NCBI GenBank assembly: GCA_902785365.1
Contig: CACZYC010000013.1
Coordinates: forward strand, 1 to 48,749
Length of the DNA stretch: 48,749 nucleotides
From: an uncultured Ruminococcus sp.
GTDB lineage: Bacteria; Bacillota; Clostridia; Oscillospirales; Acutalibacteraceae
Direction: 5' to 3'
Part shown: positions 41,263 through 48,749 of the stretch, piece after piece
Position numbering within the stretch: the first letter of the stretch is position 1
Layout of the letters: each line of letters begins with the position of its first letter
The notes under the pieces: model-generated
The model's database searches: none
What the model saw: the letters and a program-made list of their open reading frames with translations, nothing else
What the model was told of the DNA's origin: nothing
Made by a program: the position numbers and the translations under genes

Positions 41263-41694
41263 TCATATGGTGTTGTCGGGCGCAATATCTTTGAAAAAAT
41301 CGCCCTGAATAAATATCACGTCGTCAATCGCTATTCGTGATTTATCAGTAAATATAAGCAGGCGGTCAAACTCGTCTACGCGGCGCAGTCTGCCTTGAAA
41401 TTTTTGAATGGAACCGCCCGATTTTTTGCTGTCGGGCACGAAGTACATCAGCTCGACTTCGGGTTTGAGTTTTATATTTTTCTCGAGCAGATGTATTCTT
41501 TCGTTGAGCAGTCGCGCCGTATCATCGTTGAGCTCGGGCTTTGTGTCAGTCAGGCGAGAGGTTTCGTTGATGACAGCGCCGAACCCTGTCAGAGCGGCGA
41601 ACGGCGCGAACTGAGCCGCGCGGTCGTACAGTGACAGGCGGTGCTTTTTGGTAACGTGGGCGGGCAGATTTATTATATCGTTGTAGTTGCTCAT
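41263..41694 (-). CDS. YolD-like protein
   Basis: The 143-residue protein has HRLSLYDRAAQFAPFAALTGFGAVINE at the N-terminus and, near the end, FQGRLRRVDEFDRLLIFTDKSRIAIDDVIFIQGDFF, typical of the YolD-like family. These proteins accompany UvrX/UmuC-type polymerases in Firmicutes and may stand in for UmuD. The ATG lies one base after the polymerase stop, so translation is coupled. Confidence 0.9.
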   Translation of the reverse strand: MSNYNDIINLPAHVTKKHRLSLYDRAAQFAPFAALTGFGAVINETSRLTDTKPELNDDTARLLNERIHLLEKNIKLKPEVELMYFVPDSKKSGGSIQKFQGRLRRVDEFDRLLIFTDKSRIAIDDVIFIQGDFFKDIAPDNTI

Positions 41695-41695
41695 T

Positions 41696-43183
41696 TTACG
41701 CTTTGTGACCTCCTATCTGAGAATTTCTTTCGATTGATGTAGCCGCGTCCTTGAGGTTCATACCTTTAAGCACGGAGTTTTTTCCGAATCGTTTGTGCAG
41801 ACGCAGTACGGTTTTCTGGATAGCTTTTTCACGCCGCAGAGTTTCCTCCTCGCGCTCCTTTTCCACAGCGAAAACACCGTCAAAAAGATTCATCTGCTCC
41901 GCGCTCCCCGCCGTGTTGATTTCGTCCTCCGTGGTTATGTGGTTGGCGACGATATACATTCTCCTGACCAGAAGGTTGTGGTCTGTTATGCGGTCAAACA
42001 GCTTCATAACCGCGTCCATAATAAGAGAGGTGGAGGACGTGAAACGCCCGATGTTTTGTGAGCCGTGAGCGCCTTTTGGAGCCTGTCTGCCGTAATAGTC
42101 GGTTTTGATTTCACCGTTGAATCTTCTGTTTTTGTCTTTCAGATTTTCGATATCATAACCCACGGTCAGCACAATCTGGTCGGTCAAAAGCTTTTTGTCC
42201 ACCAAATCGAGCGTCAGAAGCTCTGTCATTTCTCTGGCTATAAGTTTTGCTTCATCAAAGTCGTACGGGCGGGACAGCACCTGCCCCGAACTGAGAGAGT
42301 GGCTTTTCGGGCGATAGGATTTTATGTCATCCATTGTGCAGGGTTCACGCCCCCAGGCGTGGTCTATCAGAAGCTCGGCGTTTACCCCGAACAGTTTGAA
42401 AAGAAGCTCCTCGTTAGCTATTGAACAGCGCGCCACATCACCCATAGTAAACATACCGTAGCGTCCCAGCGTGCGGGAATAACCTCTGCCTATGCGCCAG
42501 AAATCGGTAATCGGCTTGTGGTTCCAGAGCTGTTCGCGATAGCTTTTTTCATCAAGTTCGGCTATCCTCACCCCGTCCTTGTCCGCCTTGATATGCTTGG
42601 CGTGAATGTCCATAGCAATCTTGCACAGATACAGATTTGTGCCGATACCCGCCGTGGCGGTTATACCCGTTTGGCTAAGTACGTCTCGAACGATTTTGTC
42701 GGCGAGTTCATACGCTGACATATTGTAGAGTCTTAGATATTTTGACGCGTCGATAAAGACCTCGTCCACCGAGTAAACGTGCATATCCTCGGGAGCGATG
42801 TAGTTGAGATAGATGCCGTAGATTTTTGAGCTCACCGCAATGTACCGCGCCATACGAGGCGGCGCGGTGATATAGTCGAGCCTGAATTCGGGATGGTCAG
42901 CGAGTTCGTCCGCAAAACACGATGAGCCCGAAAAATCCTTCCCGCGGATTTTGGAGAGCCGTTGCGCGTTGACTTCTCCGACGCGCTGAACCACTTCAAA
43001 CAGTCTCGCTCTGCCTGGAATTCCGTATGCTTTCAAAGAGGGGGACACCGCGAGGCATATTGTTTTTTCCGTGCGGCTTTTGTCCGCTACAACGAGGTTT
43101 GTGTTCAGCGGATTGAGCCCTCTGTCCGCGCACTCGACAGAAGCGTAAAACGATTTTAAATCTATCGCGATATAGCTTTTCAT
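41696..43183 (-). CDS. Y-family translesion DNA polymerase (UmuC/UvrX type)
   Basis: The 495-residue protein has catalytic Asp8 in AIDLKSFYASVEC and Asp140-Glu141 in VYSVDEVFID, then the helix-hairpin-helix thumb (TDFWRIGRGYSRTLGRYGMFTMGDVARC) and a little-finger region ending in a basic tail. It copies damaged DNA with low fidelity. It lacks a clear beta-clamp QLxLF motif, though AEQMNLFDG near 435 may serve. It is the first gene of the operon and lies behind an SOS-type operator. Confidence 0.93.
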   Translation of the reverse strand: MKSYIAIDLKSFYASVECADRGLNPLNTNLVVADKSRTEKTICLAVSPSLKAYGIPGRARLFEVVQRVGEVNAQRLSKIRGKDFSGSSCFADELADHPEFRLDYITAPPRMARYIAVSSKIYGIYLNYIAPEDMHVYSVDEVFIDASKYLRLYNMSAYELADKIVRDVLSQTGITATAGIGTNLYLCKIAMDIHAKHIKADKDGVRIAELDEKSYREQLWNHKPITDFWRIGRGYSRTLGRYGMFTMGDVARCSIANEELLFKLFGVNAELLIDHAWGREPCTMDDIKSYRPKSHSLSSGQVLSRPYDFDEAKLIAREMTELLTLDLVDKKLLTDQIVLTVGYDIENLKDKNRRFNGEIKTDYYGRQAPKGAHGSQNIGRFTSSTSLIMDAVMKLFDRITDHNLLVRRMYIVANHITTEDEINTAGSAEQMNLFDGVFAVEKEREEETLRREKAIQKTVLRLHKRFGKNSVLKGMNLKDAATSIERNSQIGGHKA

Positions 43184-43200
43184 AAGTGTTCACAACCACA

Positions 43201-43249
43201 AAACAAATGTTCGATAATTAAGTATATCACATCTGTTTTAAAATTGCAA
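43201..43249 (-). promoter_or_regulatory. Promoter with LexA/DinR-type SOS box for the polymerase operon
   Basis: On the minus strand TTGCAA (43249-43244) and TATACT (43226-43221) lie 17 bp apart. Just downstream is CGAACATTTGTTT (43213-43201), which fits the Gram-positive SOS box CGAAC-N4-GTTCG except for the last bases. A LexA dimer there would sit over the transcription start. Confidence 0.78.
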
Positions 43250-43250
43250 T

Positions 43251-43286
43251 AAAAAATTCTCACCCCTGAAAAAGAGGTGAGAATTT
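43251..43286 (-). terminator. Terminator of the TetM-NYN/GNAT pair
   Basis: On the minus strand ATTCTCACC and GGTGAGAAT pair and are followed by a T-run; the hairpin separates the GNAT gene from the polymerase promoter. Confidence 0.85.
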
Positions 43287-43287
43287 A

Positions 43288-43797
43288 TCAGTTTTTGTTC
43301 CAAATAAATTTTCGGATTTCACGCTGTTCTCCCTGGTAGTCGCCTATACCGCTGAATACAGGTTCAAAACCGCTTTTTTCCATAACCTTGACAGAGGCGA
43401 TGTTGTCCGCCAGACAAATTCCCCAAATCTTTTCCAGTCCGAACCTTTCAGCCATATACGGTAAGAACGCCTCTACCGCCTCGGTGGCGTATCCGTTGCC
43501 CGTGTATGCTTTCGCGATATGATAACCGATTTCGAATCCGTCCTCTATTTTTACGAGCTGAACGTAACCGATGTTTTTTGCGTCGTCATCTGTGATAATC
43601 GGGTGTACAAACGGTCCGTCCTCGCTGTCGTAACGCGACATAAGAAATTCGATTGTCTCCAGCGCGTCGTTTTCGGTCTCAAAAACCTCGTCGGGAACAA
43701 AGCGCCGGTTGTCCTCGTCAAGCGAGTTGATGTGTACGTCATACGCCATATCGGCTGTGAAGTCTGTTATTAAAAGTCTTTTTGTTTTAAGTTTCAT
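43288..43797 (-). CDS. GNAT-family N-acetyltransferase (RimJ/RimL-like)
   Basis: The 169-residue protein begins MKLKTKRLLITDFT and has YVQLVKIEDGFEIGYHIAKAYTGNGYATEAVEAFLPYM with the acetyl-CoA loop YTGNGYATEA, then LADNIASVKVMEKSGFEPVF, typical of RimJ-like GNATs. The substrate may be a protein N-terminus or a small molecule. It overlaps the end of the TetM-NYN gene by 11 bases, so the two are cotranscribed. Confidence 0.92.
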   Translation of the reverse strand: MKLKTKRLLITDFTADMAYDVHINSLDEDNRRFVPDEVFETENDALETIEFLMSRYDSEDGPFVHPIITDDDAKNIGYVQLVKIEDGFEIGYHIAKAYTGNGYATEAVEAFLPYMAERFGLEKIWGICLADNIASVKVMEKSGFEPVFSGIGDYQGEQREIRKFIWNKN

Positions 43798-46363
43798 TTA
43801 TTATTCTCCTTATCTCTTCTTCTGCTTCTTTTACCTCGTCATAAAATGCCCGCGAGCTTACTCTCAAAGCTCCTCCCGCGAGGATGATAAGCTGTTCGGT
43901 TCCGTCGGAGGTGACTACTCTGACAAGGTTGTTTTTTGCCAGCTTGTGCGAGGTCTTTTCGACATACATATCGGCGGTTTCCGCCTCTTTGGTATATACA
44001 ATGTCTATGTTGCTTACGCGCTCCACCTCGCGGTCGCCCTTGACCTTGTAAGCGTCAAAAACAAGAATCAACTCGCACTTTTTGTAGCCCTGATAGTTAC
44101 AGAGTATGTTAATCAGCTTTTGTCTTGCTCCGTCAATATTGTCCTCGGAAATCTTCCTCAGTTCGTCCCACGAAAAAATGACGTTGTAGCCGTCCACCAA
44201 AAGGTATTCCGTTCCGTTGTAATCGGGTGCGGGTTTGCCTTTGTATTTTGTTTGGGGTTTGCTGTCCTTCGCGGTGAATTTTCTGCGTGAGTTTTGCGCT
44301 GTCTTTTTCCTGACGGGACCGTAAGTCTGTTCAAAGATTTTCATCAGCTCTTTGTCCTGAGCAAAAAGATTGTCGGAGGTTTTGAACTTCTGCAGGCTGT
44401 GTCCTTTTACGGGAGCGGGGGTTTCCGCCTTAATACGGCGGGAGTAGGGGAGGTGCATACGATCCTCGACCTCGTCCCATTTTACATTGTGTCCCGCTCC
44501 GTGAGAGCAGAAGACGGAGTCACAGGGATTATCGGTGTCGCTGTCGGGATTGTAACCGATTTCGGCAATTACTTCGTCCGAATTGTGGCACGGTTCATAG
44601 CCTTTGAGACGGCAGGTGAGTTTACCCGCGCCGTGGGTGTGTTGCGTCACGTCTCTTGAATAATCGTGCATATTTACGGCGGGAGCCGTGCCTGTTAGCA
44701 CAGAGAAATCCCCGACGTTCTCGGGCGGATTAAAGCTGCCGCTCATCATTTGAATATCCGACATAGCTCTGCCTATGTTTTCGTTGGGAACCTCCAGAGT
44801 GAACTCGAAAACAGGCTCCAATAAAATGCTCTCAGCCGAGCGCAACCCCTGTCTTACAGCGCGGTATGTGGCTTGTCTGAAGTCGCCGCCCTCAGTGTGC
44901 TTTGGGTGGGCTTTGCCCGCGACAAGCGAGATTTCCATATCGGTAATCGGCGAGCCCGTGAGTACGCCTATGTGAGTTTTTTCATAAAGGTGTGTGAGGA
45001 TGAGCCTTTGCCAGTTTTTGTCGAGCTTGTCCTCTTTACACTCGGTTTTGAACACCAGTCCGCTGTCGCGTTTTAGGGGAGTCATAAGCAGGTGAACCTC
45101 GGCGTAATGCCTGAGCGGTTCAAAGTGTCCCACGCCCTCTACGGCGGATTTAATAGTTTCCTTGTAGATAATGCTTCCTGTGCCGAAAGTCACCGTGAAC
45201 CCGAACCTGTCCTCAATAATACTGCTTAGGATTTCGAGTTGAATATCGCCCATAAGCTGAATCTGTATTTCGCCGAGGCGCTCGTTGTAAACTATGTTGA
45301 GCATAGGGTCTTCGGTTTCGAGTATTCTGAGCTTTGACAGCGCGGTGTGGACGTCGATTTCGGGAGGGAGCTCTACCTTATGTGTGAGCACGGGTTCCAG
45401 AACAGGGAGCCCCGAGTTTTCCTCCGCGCCCAGCCCGTCACCCGAGCGTGTAAAGTTCACACCCGTTACGGCGCAGACCGTGCCCGCCTGAGCGTCAGTT
45501 ACCGCGGTGAATTTTTCACCCGAGTATATTCTGATTTGATTCACCTTTTCGTTGTCCTTGTTTTTCTCGCTTTTCAGAACGTCTCTGACTTTCAGACTTC
45601 CGCCTGTGATTTTCATAAAGCTCAGCCTGTTGCCTTGGCTGTCCTGCGAGATTTTATAGACTTTCGCGCCGAACTCATTTTGATAATCGGGCATAACGGT
45701 GTAGCGGTCGATGGATTCCAAAAACTCCTCCACGCCGTCGAGTTTCAGAGCCGAGCCGAACATACAGGGGAAGATTTTTCGACTTTTTACAGCTGAAATT
45801 ATATCGCCTTTTTCAAGCTTGTCGCCCTCGTACTTTTCGAGCAGTTTTTCATCGCACAAGGCTATATTTTCATAGAACTCATCGGTACTGTCTTCTGAGA
45901 AATCAACACAGCGTTCGCTGAGTTTAGCTTTCAAATCTTTCAGCATTATATCTTTATCCGCGCCGTCGAGATCCATCTTATTGACGAAAACAAAGCACGG
46001 CACTCTGTATCTTCGCAGGAGCTTCCACAGCGTCGCGGTGTGGCTTTGAACGCCGTCGGTACCGCTTATGACGAGGATGGCATAGTCGAGCACTTGCAGC
46101 GTGCGCTCGGTTTCAGAGGAAAAATCAACGTGCCCCGGGGTGTCGAGCAGCGTAAATTCGCTGTCTTTGTATTTCAGGACAGCTTGTTTTGAGAATATTG
46201 TAATGCCCCTGTCACGCTCCAGAGCAAAGTTATCGAGGAAAGAATCCTTATGGTCAACTCTGCCGAGTTTCTTGATGTTGCCTGAGCAGTACATCATAGC
46301 CTCGGACAAGGTGGTCTTGCCCGAATCGACATGCGCCAGGATTCCGACCGCGATTTTCCGCAT
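43787..46363 (-). CDS. TetM-like translational GTPase fused to a YacP/Rae1-type NYN nuclease
   Basis: ATG 46363 follows GAGGAGGGG and gives 858 residues; the frame upstream to 46597 has no site and is rejected. Residues 1-640 are a TetM/EF-G-like GTPase: AHVDSGKT (10-17), RGITI (52-56), DTPGH (74-78), NKMD (128-131). The domain IV loop reads HTEGGDFRQATYRAVRQG, not the YSPVS-type tip of tetracycline-resistance proteins. A basic linker (about 680-715) leads to an NYN domain at 719-858 with VDGYNVI (Asp724), FDAY (Asp770), TAD (Asp798) and SDG (Asp820). Rae1 cuts mRNA in the ribosomal A site, so the fusion may bring a nuclease to stalled ribosomes (inference). Confidence 0.9.
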   Translation of the reverse strand: MRKIAVGILAHVDSGKTTLSEAMMYCSGNIKKLGRVDHKDSFLDNFALERDRGITIFSKQAVLKYKDSEFTLLDTPGHVDFSSETERTLQVLDYAILVISGTDGVQSHTATLWKLLRRYRVPCFVFVNKMDLDGADKDIMLKDLKAKLSERCVDFSEDSTDEFYENIALCDEKLLEKYEGDKLEKGDIISAVKSRKIFPCMFGSALKLDGVEEFLESIDRYTVMPDYQNEFGAKVYKISQDSQGNRLSFMKITGGSLKVRDVLKSEKNKDNEKVNQIRIYSGEKFTAVTDAQAGTVCAVTGVNFTRSGDGLGAEENSGLPVLEPVLTHKVELPPEIDVHTALSKLRILETEDPMLNIVYNERLGEIQIQLMGDIQLEILSSIIEDRFGFTVTFGTGSIIYKETIKSAVEGVGHFEPLRHYAEVHLLMTPLKRDSGLVFKTECKEDKLDKNWQRLILTHLYEKTHIGVLTGSPITDMEISLVAGKAHPKHTEGGDFRQATYRAVRQGLRSAESILLEPVFEFTLEVPNENIGRAMSDIQMMSGSFNPPENVGDFSVLTGTAPAVNMHDYSRDVTQHTHGAGKLTCRLKGYEPCHNSDEVIAEIGYNPDSDTDNPCDSVFCSHGAGHNVKWDEVEDRMHLPYSRRIKAETPAPVKGHSLQKFKTSDNLFAQDKELMKIFEQTYGPVRKKTAQNSRRKFTAKDSKPQTKYKGKPAPDYNGTEYLLVDGYNVIFSWDELRKISEDNIDGARQKLINILCNYQGYKKCELILVFDAYKVKGDREVERVSNIDIVYTKEAETADMYVEKTSHKLAKNNLVRVVTSDGTEQLIILAGGALRVSSRAFYDEVKEAEEEIRRIINET

Positions 46364-46391
46364 CAAAACCCCTCCTCTCGAAATTAAATCC

Positions 46392-46420
46392 ATTATACCA
46401 TATAGTATAATCGTTGTAAA
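46392..46420 (-). promoter_or_regulatory. Promoter of the TetM-NYN gene
   Basis: TTTACA (46420-46415) and TATAAT (46397-46392) on the minus strand are spaced by 17 bp, about 30 nt before the ATG. Confidence 0.75.
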
Positions 46421-46447
46421 TCGACATTTATTTGTATATTTTGAGTA

Positions 46448-46476
46448 TTGAATAAAAAATTGAAATAAGTTATAAT
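46448..46476 (+). promoter_or_regulatory. Promoter of the right-edge secreted protein
   Basis: TTGAAT (46448-46453) and TATAAT (46471-46476) are spaced by 17 bp. The same hexamers with the same spacing drive the symporter at 1255. Confidence 0.75.
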
Positions 46477-46527
46477 GTTTACAATAGGGAAGTTTGGCTT
46501 TCCTAAATGAAAAAAGGAGTTTTGAAA

Positions 46528-47454
46528 ATGAGAACATCCAGAAAACTTTTAGCTTTGTTATTAGCGGTAATGTTCGTGGTTTCGTGCTTCGCGTCACTCG
46601 GCATTACAGCTTCAGCGGCAAGCACAGTCTATTTTGACCCGGGCGAGGCTTCCGCTTCTGACCCCGCGTGGTTCGCGTGGACATGGGACGGCGTAACCGA
46701 CCAGTGGGTTACAGGCGTACAGGACGGCAGCTACATCCGTTTTGACGGTGTCGGAAACAAAATCGTATTCGTAAGAATGCCCTCGGGCAGCACCGCAGGC
46801 AACTGGGGCACTTGCTTGAACCAGAGTAACGACATCACTGTTTCCGACAATCTCGCTACTTTCTCAAGCTGGGACGGTCAGAAATTCAACGTAAGCTGGT
46901 CTCACTATGACGGCGGCGGAGATAATCCCCCCTCACAGCAGACAGAAGCTACTCAGCCTACACAGGACGGCGGCGGACTCACTGTTACATTTAACAACAC
47001 ACTGGGTTGGAGCGGCGTTAACGTTCATTACTGGAACAGCGCGGGCGCAGGCTCAACGTGGCCCGGAATCGCAATGTCAGGTTCAGGCACAACTTACACA
47101 GCTAACATTCCTGCTGATTCGACAGGCGTTGTATTCAACACAAACGGCGGCAACACTCAGACAACCGACGGCAATTTGTCAGCGGGCACAACCTTTACAC
47201 CCACAGGCTCTCAGGACGGTCAGGGCCATTATGAAATTGCTGCGGGCGGATATACTCCCACACAGGAAACACAGCAGACTCAGTCTACACAGCAGACACA
47301 GGCTACTCAGTCAACGCAGTCAACTCAGCAGACACAGCAGACACAGCAAACTCAGCAGACTCAGCAGACACAACAAACTCAACCTCAGCCCAGTCTTACG
47401 GCTTCCGTTAAGCTGAATGGCAATCAGGTTAAGTCGGTTAATGTCAGCCATTGA
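46528..47454 (+). CDS. Secreted starch-binding protein, N-terminal part (frame broken at 47453)
   Basis: ATG 46528 follows AAGGAG (46514-46519); ATG 46507 in the same frame lies before that site. The 308 residues hold a signal peptide ending ITASA (about 30), a beta module at 33-127 rich in Trp (WFAWTWDG, FSSWDGQKFNVSW), and a CBM26-like module at 151-238 (LGWSGVNVHYWNSAG, WPGIAMSG). A Gln/Thr linker follows, then the first strand of a cohesin-like domain (ASVKLNGNQVKSVNVS), where the frame ends. Comparison with the second copy at 48040 shows that about 80 bases are missing at the break. The protein is probably part of a starch-degrading surface system. Confidence 0.8.
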   Translation: MRTSRKLLALLLAVMFVVSCFASLGITASAASTVYFDPGEASASDPAWFAWTWDGVTDQWVTGVQDGSYIRFDGVGNKIVFVRMPSGSTAGNWGTCLNQSNDITVSDNLATFSSWDGQKFNVSWSHYDGGGDNPPSQQTEATQPTQDGGGLTVTFNNTLGWSGVNVHYWNSAGAGSTWPGIAMSGSGTTYTANIPADSTGVVFNTNGGNTQTTDGNLSAGTTFTPTGSQDGQGHYEIAAGGYTPTQETQQTQSTQQTQATQSTQSTQQTQQTQQTQQTQQTQQTQPQPSLTASVKLNGNQVKSVNVSH

Positions 47455-48045
47455 CACAGGTAACTACGCCTAAAATATCAGGCGGTAACATAGCTGTTTC
47501 ACCCAGTACAACATACAACCCCTATCTGATAAACTTCACAGGCGTTAACCAGAGCATAAAATCCGGCCTTTATGACTTCACAAGCGGCGGAGTATTGCTT
47601 CAGGCTAAGTTCAATGTAAAATCAGGCGCTTCGGGCACAGCAAGCGTAAACCTCAACATCAACGAGCTTGACGCTTTGAGTAACAGTACATCCACTTGAC
47701 GCTATGGCGACCGGCGCGGGTCAGTCGCTTGTCAACAGTCTCTCTAATCCGACTGTAGAAACATCTGAGCCCGCTACTAACACACAGCAAACTCAGGCTA
47801 CACAGCAGACTCAGGCTACACAGCAGACACAGGCTACTCAGCAGACACAGGCTACACAGCAGACACAGGCTACACAGCAGACACAGGCTACTCAGCAGAC
47901 ACAGTCGACCCAGCCTCAGACACAGTACACTGAGCCTCAGACTCAGGCTACTCAGTCAACGCAGTCAACTCAGCAGACACAGCAGACACAGCAAACTCAG
48001 CAGACTCAGCAGACTCAGCAGACACAACAAACTCAACCTCAGCCC
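47265..48045 (+). repeat. Gln/Thr-coding low-complexity repeats
   Basis: Units near CAGACACAGGCTACACAG and CAGCAGACT recur at 47265-47390 and 47780-48040 and encode the linkers TQQTQAT and TQQTQQT. Third-position changes are few, so the DNA itself is repetitive and prone to slippage or misassembly. Confidence 0.85.
47451..47699 (+). pseudogene. Cohesin-like domain fragment, copy 1 (out of frame)
   Basis: After the break the domain continues in another frame: TQVTTPKISGGNIAVSP, INFTGVNQSIKSGLYDF, LLQAKFNVKSGASGTASVNLNINELDALSNSTST. It matches copy 2 (48108-48418) almost residue by residue. A stop at 47697 again interrupts it, and the frame then returns to that of the N-terminal part. Either a sequencing or assembly error or real decay can explain this. 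Confidence 0.7.
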
Positions 48046-48107
48046 AGTCTTACGGCTTCCGTTAAGCTGAATGGCAATCAGGTTAAGTCGGTTAATGTCA
48101 GCATCTT
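47698..48107 (+). pseudogene. Thr/Gln linker and start of cohesin-like copy 2
   Basis: From 47698 the frame reads DAMATGAGQSLVNSLSNPTVETSEP, then about 90 residues of TQQTQAT and TQSTQ repeats, then the same ASVKLNGNQVKSVNVS strand as in copy 1. The bases 48042-48102 equal 47383-47443. The frame is lost near 48103-48107, where ATCTT stands between the two matching parts. The 17-residue segment before NPTVE has no match in copy 2. Confidence 0.7.
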
Positions 48108-48749
48108 AATGCTCCTCTGCCCATCACAGACGGTGATTTAGAGCTTTCATATGACAGCTCCAAGCTTACACTGTCAGAGGTAACCACACCCGAAATTAAA
48201 GGCGGAAACATTGCTAATTCACCAAGCACTTCCGCTAACCCCTATAAGATTAACTTCACAGGTGTTAACCAGAGCACAAAATCCGGTCTCTATGATTTCT
48301 CAAACGGCGGAGTACTGGTTCAGGCTAAGTTCAATGTAAAATCAGGCGCTTCGGGCACAGCAAGCGTAAACCTCAACATCAACGAGCTTGACGCTTTGAG
48401 TAACAGTACATCCACTTACCCGACTGTAGAAGCGAGCGAGGCTACTCCTACACAGGGCACTCAGTCAACACAGTCGACACAGCCTCAGACAGGCTCAACA
48501 CAGCCTCAGACACAGTCAACCGCTGAGTCCACCACAGCCGACGAGGGATATCCTGTGACTTTCGTTACCGACGGTCACGCAACCATCAATGTTTATCACA
48601 CACGCAACTACGCTACATCAGCTGTTGACGAAAACGTCACCACAGCTGTATCAAGAAACCGCGACACAGGCGAGCCCGACAGTATAGATGAGGACGCTCA
48701 GATCAATTTCCTGGTAGTTCTCGAGAACGGCTATGAAATTGACAGCGTC
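48108..48749 (+). CDS. Cohesin-like copy 2, linker and shared C-terminal module (open at right edge)
   Basis: The frame from 48108 is open to the end of the window: NAPLPITDGDLELSYDSSKLTLSEVTTPEIKGG and the rest of a complete cohesin-like domain to about 48418, a short TQST/QPQT linker, then YPVTFVTDGHATINVYHTRNYA... which is the module also found at the C-terminal edge of the left gene. The continuation of both genes past the edges is therefore expected to be similar, perhaps ending in a dockerin. The fragment is a continuation of the gene that starts at 46528. Confidence 0.75.
48651..48749. repeat. Right copy of the 99-bp inverted repeat at the contig ends
   Basis: It is the exact reverse complement of bases 1-99; the first mismatch is at 48650. 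Upstream of it the two genes remain alike at the protein level (ADEGYPVTFVTDGHATINVYHTRNYATSAVDENVTTAVS) but differ at synonymous sites. Confidence 0.95.

Noticed and set aside
41751..42424. Plus-strand ORFs within the Y-family polymerase gene
   Set aside because: They are antisense shadows without ribosome-binding sites, and the minus strand carries a complete conserved protein.
43787..46363. Tetracycline resistance gene
   Set aside because: The GTPase part is related to TetM, but the domain IV tip differs from resistance proteins and an NYN nuclease is fused, so resistance is not supported.
1..48749. Circular plasmid or phage genome
   Set aside because: The terminal repeat is inverted, not direct, and the content is core chromosomal (full ribosomal operon).

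Overview
The window looks like a chromosomal contig from a gut Clostridia, most likely an Oscillospiraceae (Ruminococcus-like) bacterium. The evidence is the Gram-positive S10-spc-alpha ribosomal order with type-Z (zinc) S14 and an L14e-like KOW gene, strong AAGGAGG ribosome-binding sites, TTG and GTG starts, and two secreted starch-binding/cohesin-like proteins with Thr/Gln/Ser linkers of the kind known from Ruminococcus amylosomes. The assignment is from recall of families, not a database search. The last 99 bases are the exact reverse complement of the first 99. The contig therefore ends on both sides inside the same repeated protein module and is not circular.

Layout. 1-1155 (-): partial secreted cohesin-like/starch-binding protein. 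1329-3930: sodium symporter and DegV protein. 4005-5214: an AT-rich island with a membrane protein carrying a LexA/S24-like domain, degenerate repeats of tRNA ends, and a CAT-anticodon tRNA. 5454-7821: OFA-type MFS transporter, corrinoid adenosyltransferase, a MITE-like repeat and a 38-residue membrane peptide. 7910-23805: the complete ribosomal superoperon, rpsJ to rplQ, with secY, adk, map, a KOW protein, infA, rpmJ and rpoA, under one consensus promoter with a ~310-nt leader and ended by one strong terminator. 23938-31876: accessory genes (membrane protein, DMT exporter, azlCD, CpXC protein, coiled-coil protein, C39-like secreted protein, DUF6935-like protein, Cys-rich protein, CBS-pair protein, histone-H1-like protein). 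32199-36265: AEC transporter/WYL regulator/zinc-ribbon membrane protein operon, a 10-bp tandem array, and a lipid kinase. 36485-39372: HAD hydrolase, cyclophilin lipoprotein, S1-domain protein. 39401-43249 (-): an apparent SOS operon of Y-family polymerase, YolD, a lipoprotein nuclease and a CobW GTPase behind a LexA/DinR-type box. 43288-46363 (-): GNAT acetyltransferase and a TetM-like GTPase fused to a YacP/Rae1-type NYN nuclease. 46528-48749: starch-binding/cohesin-like protein broken by frame shifts.

The most interesting items are: (1) the fusion of an A-site-binding translational GTPase with an A-site-type mRNA nuclease; (2) the four-gene cluster behind an SOS-type promoter joining translesion polymerase, surface nuclease and metal chaperone; (3) the membrane-anchored LexA-like domain with Ser kept and the Lys changed to Arg; (4) a family of degenerate CAGTGRT-repeat tracts that always lie directly 3' of genes on the sense strand, several of them followed by hairpins of similar design but different stem sequence.
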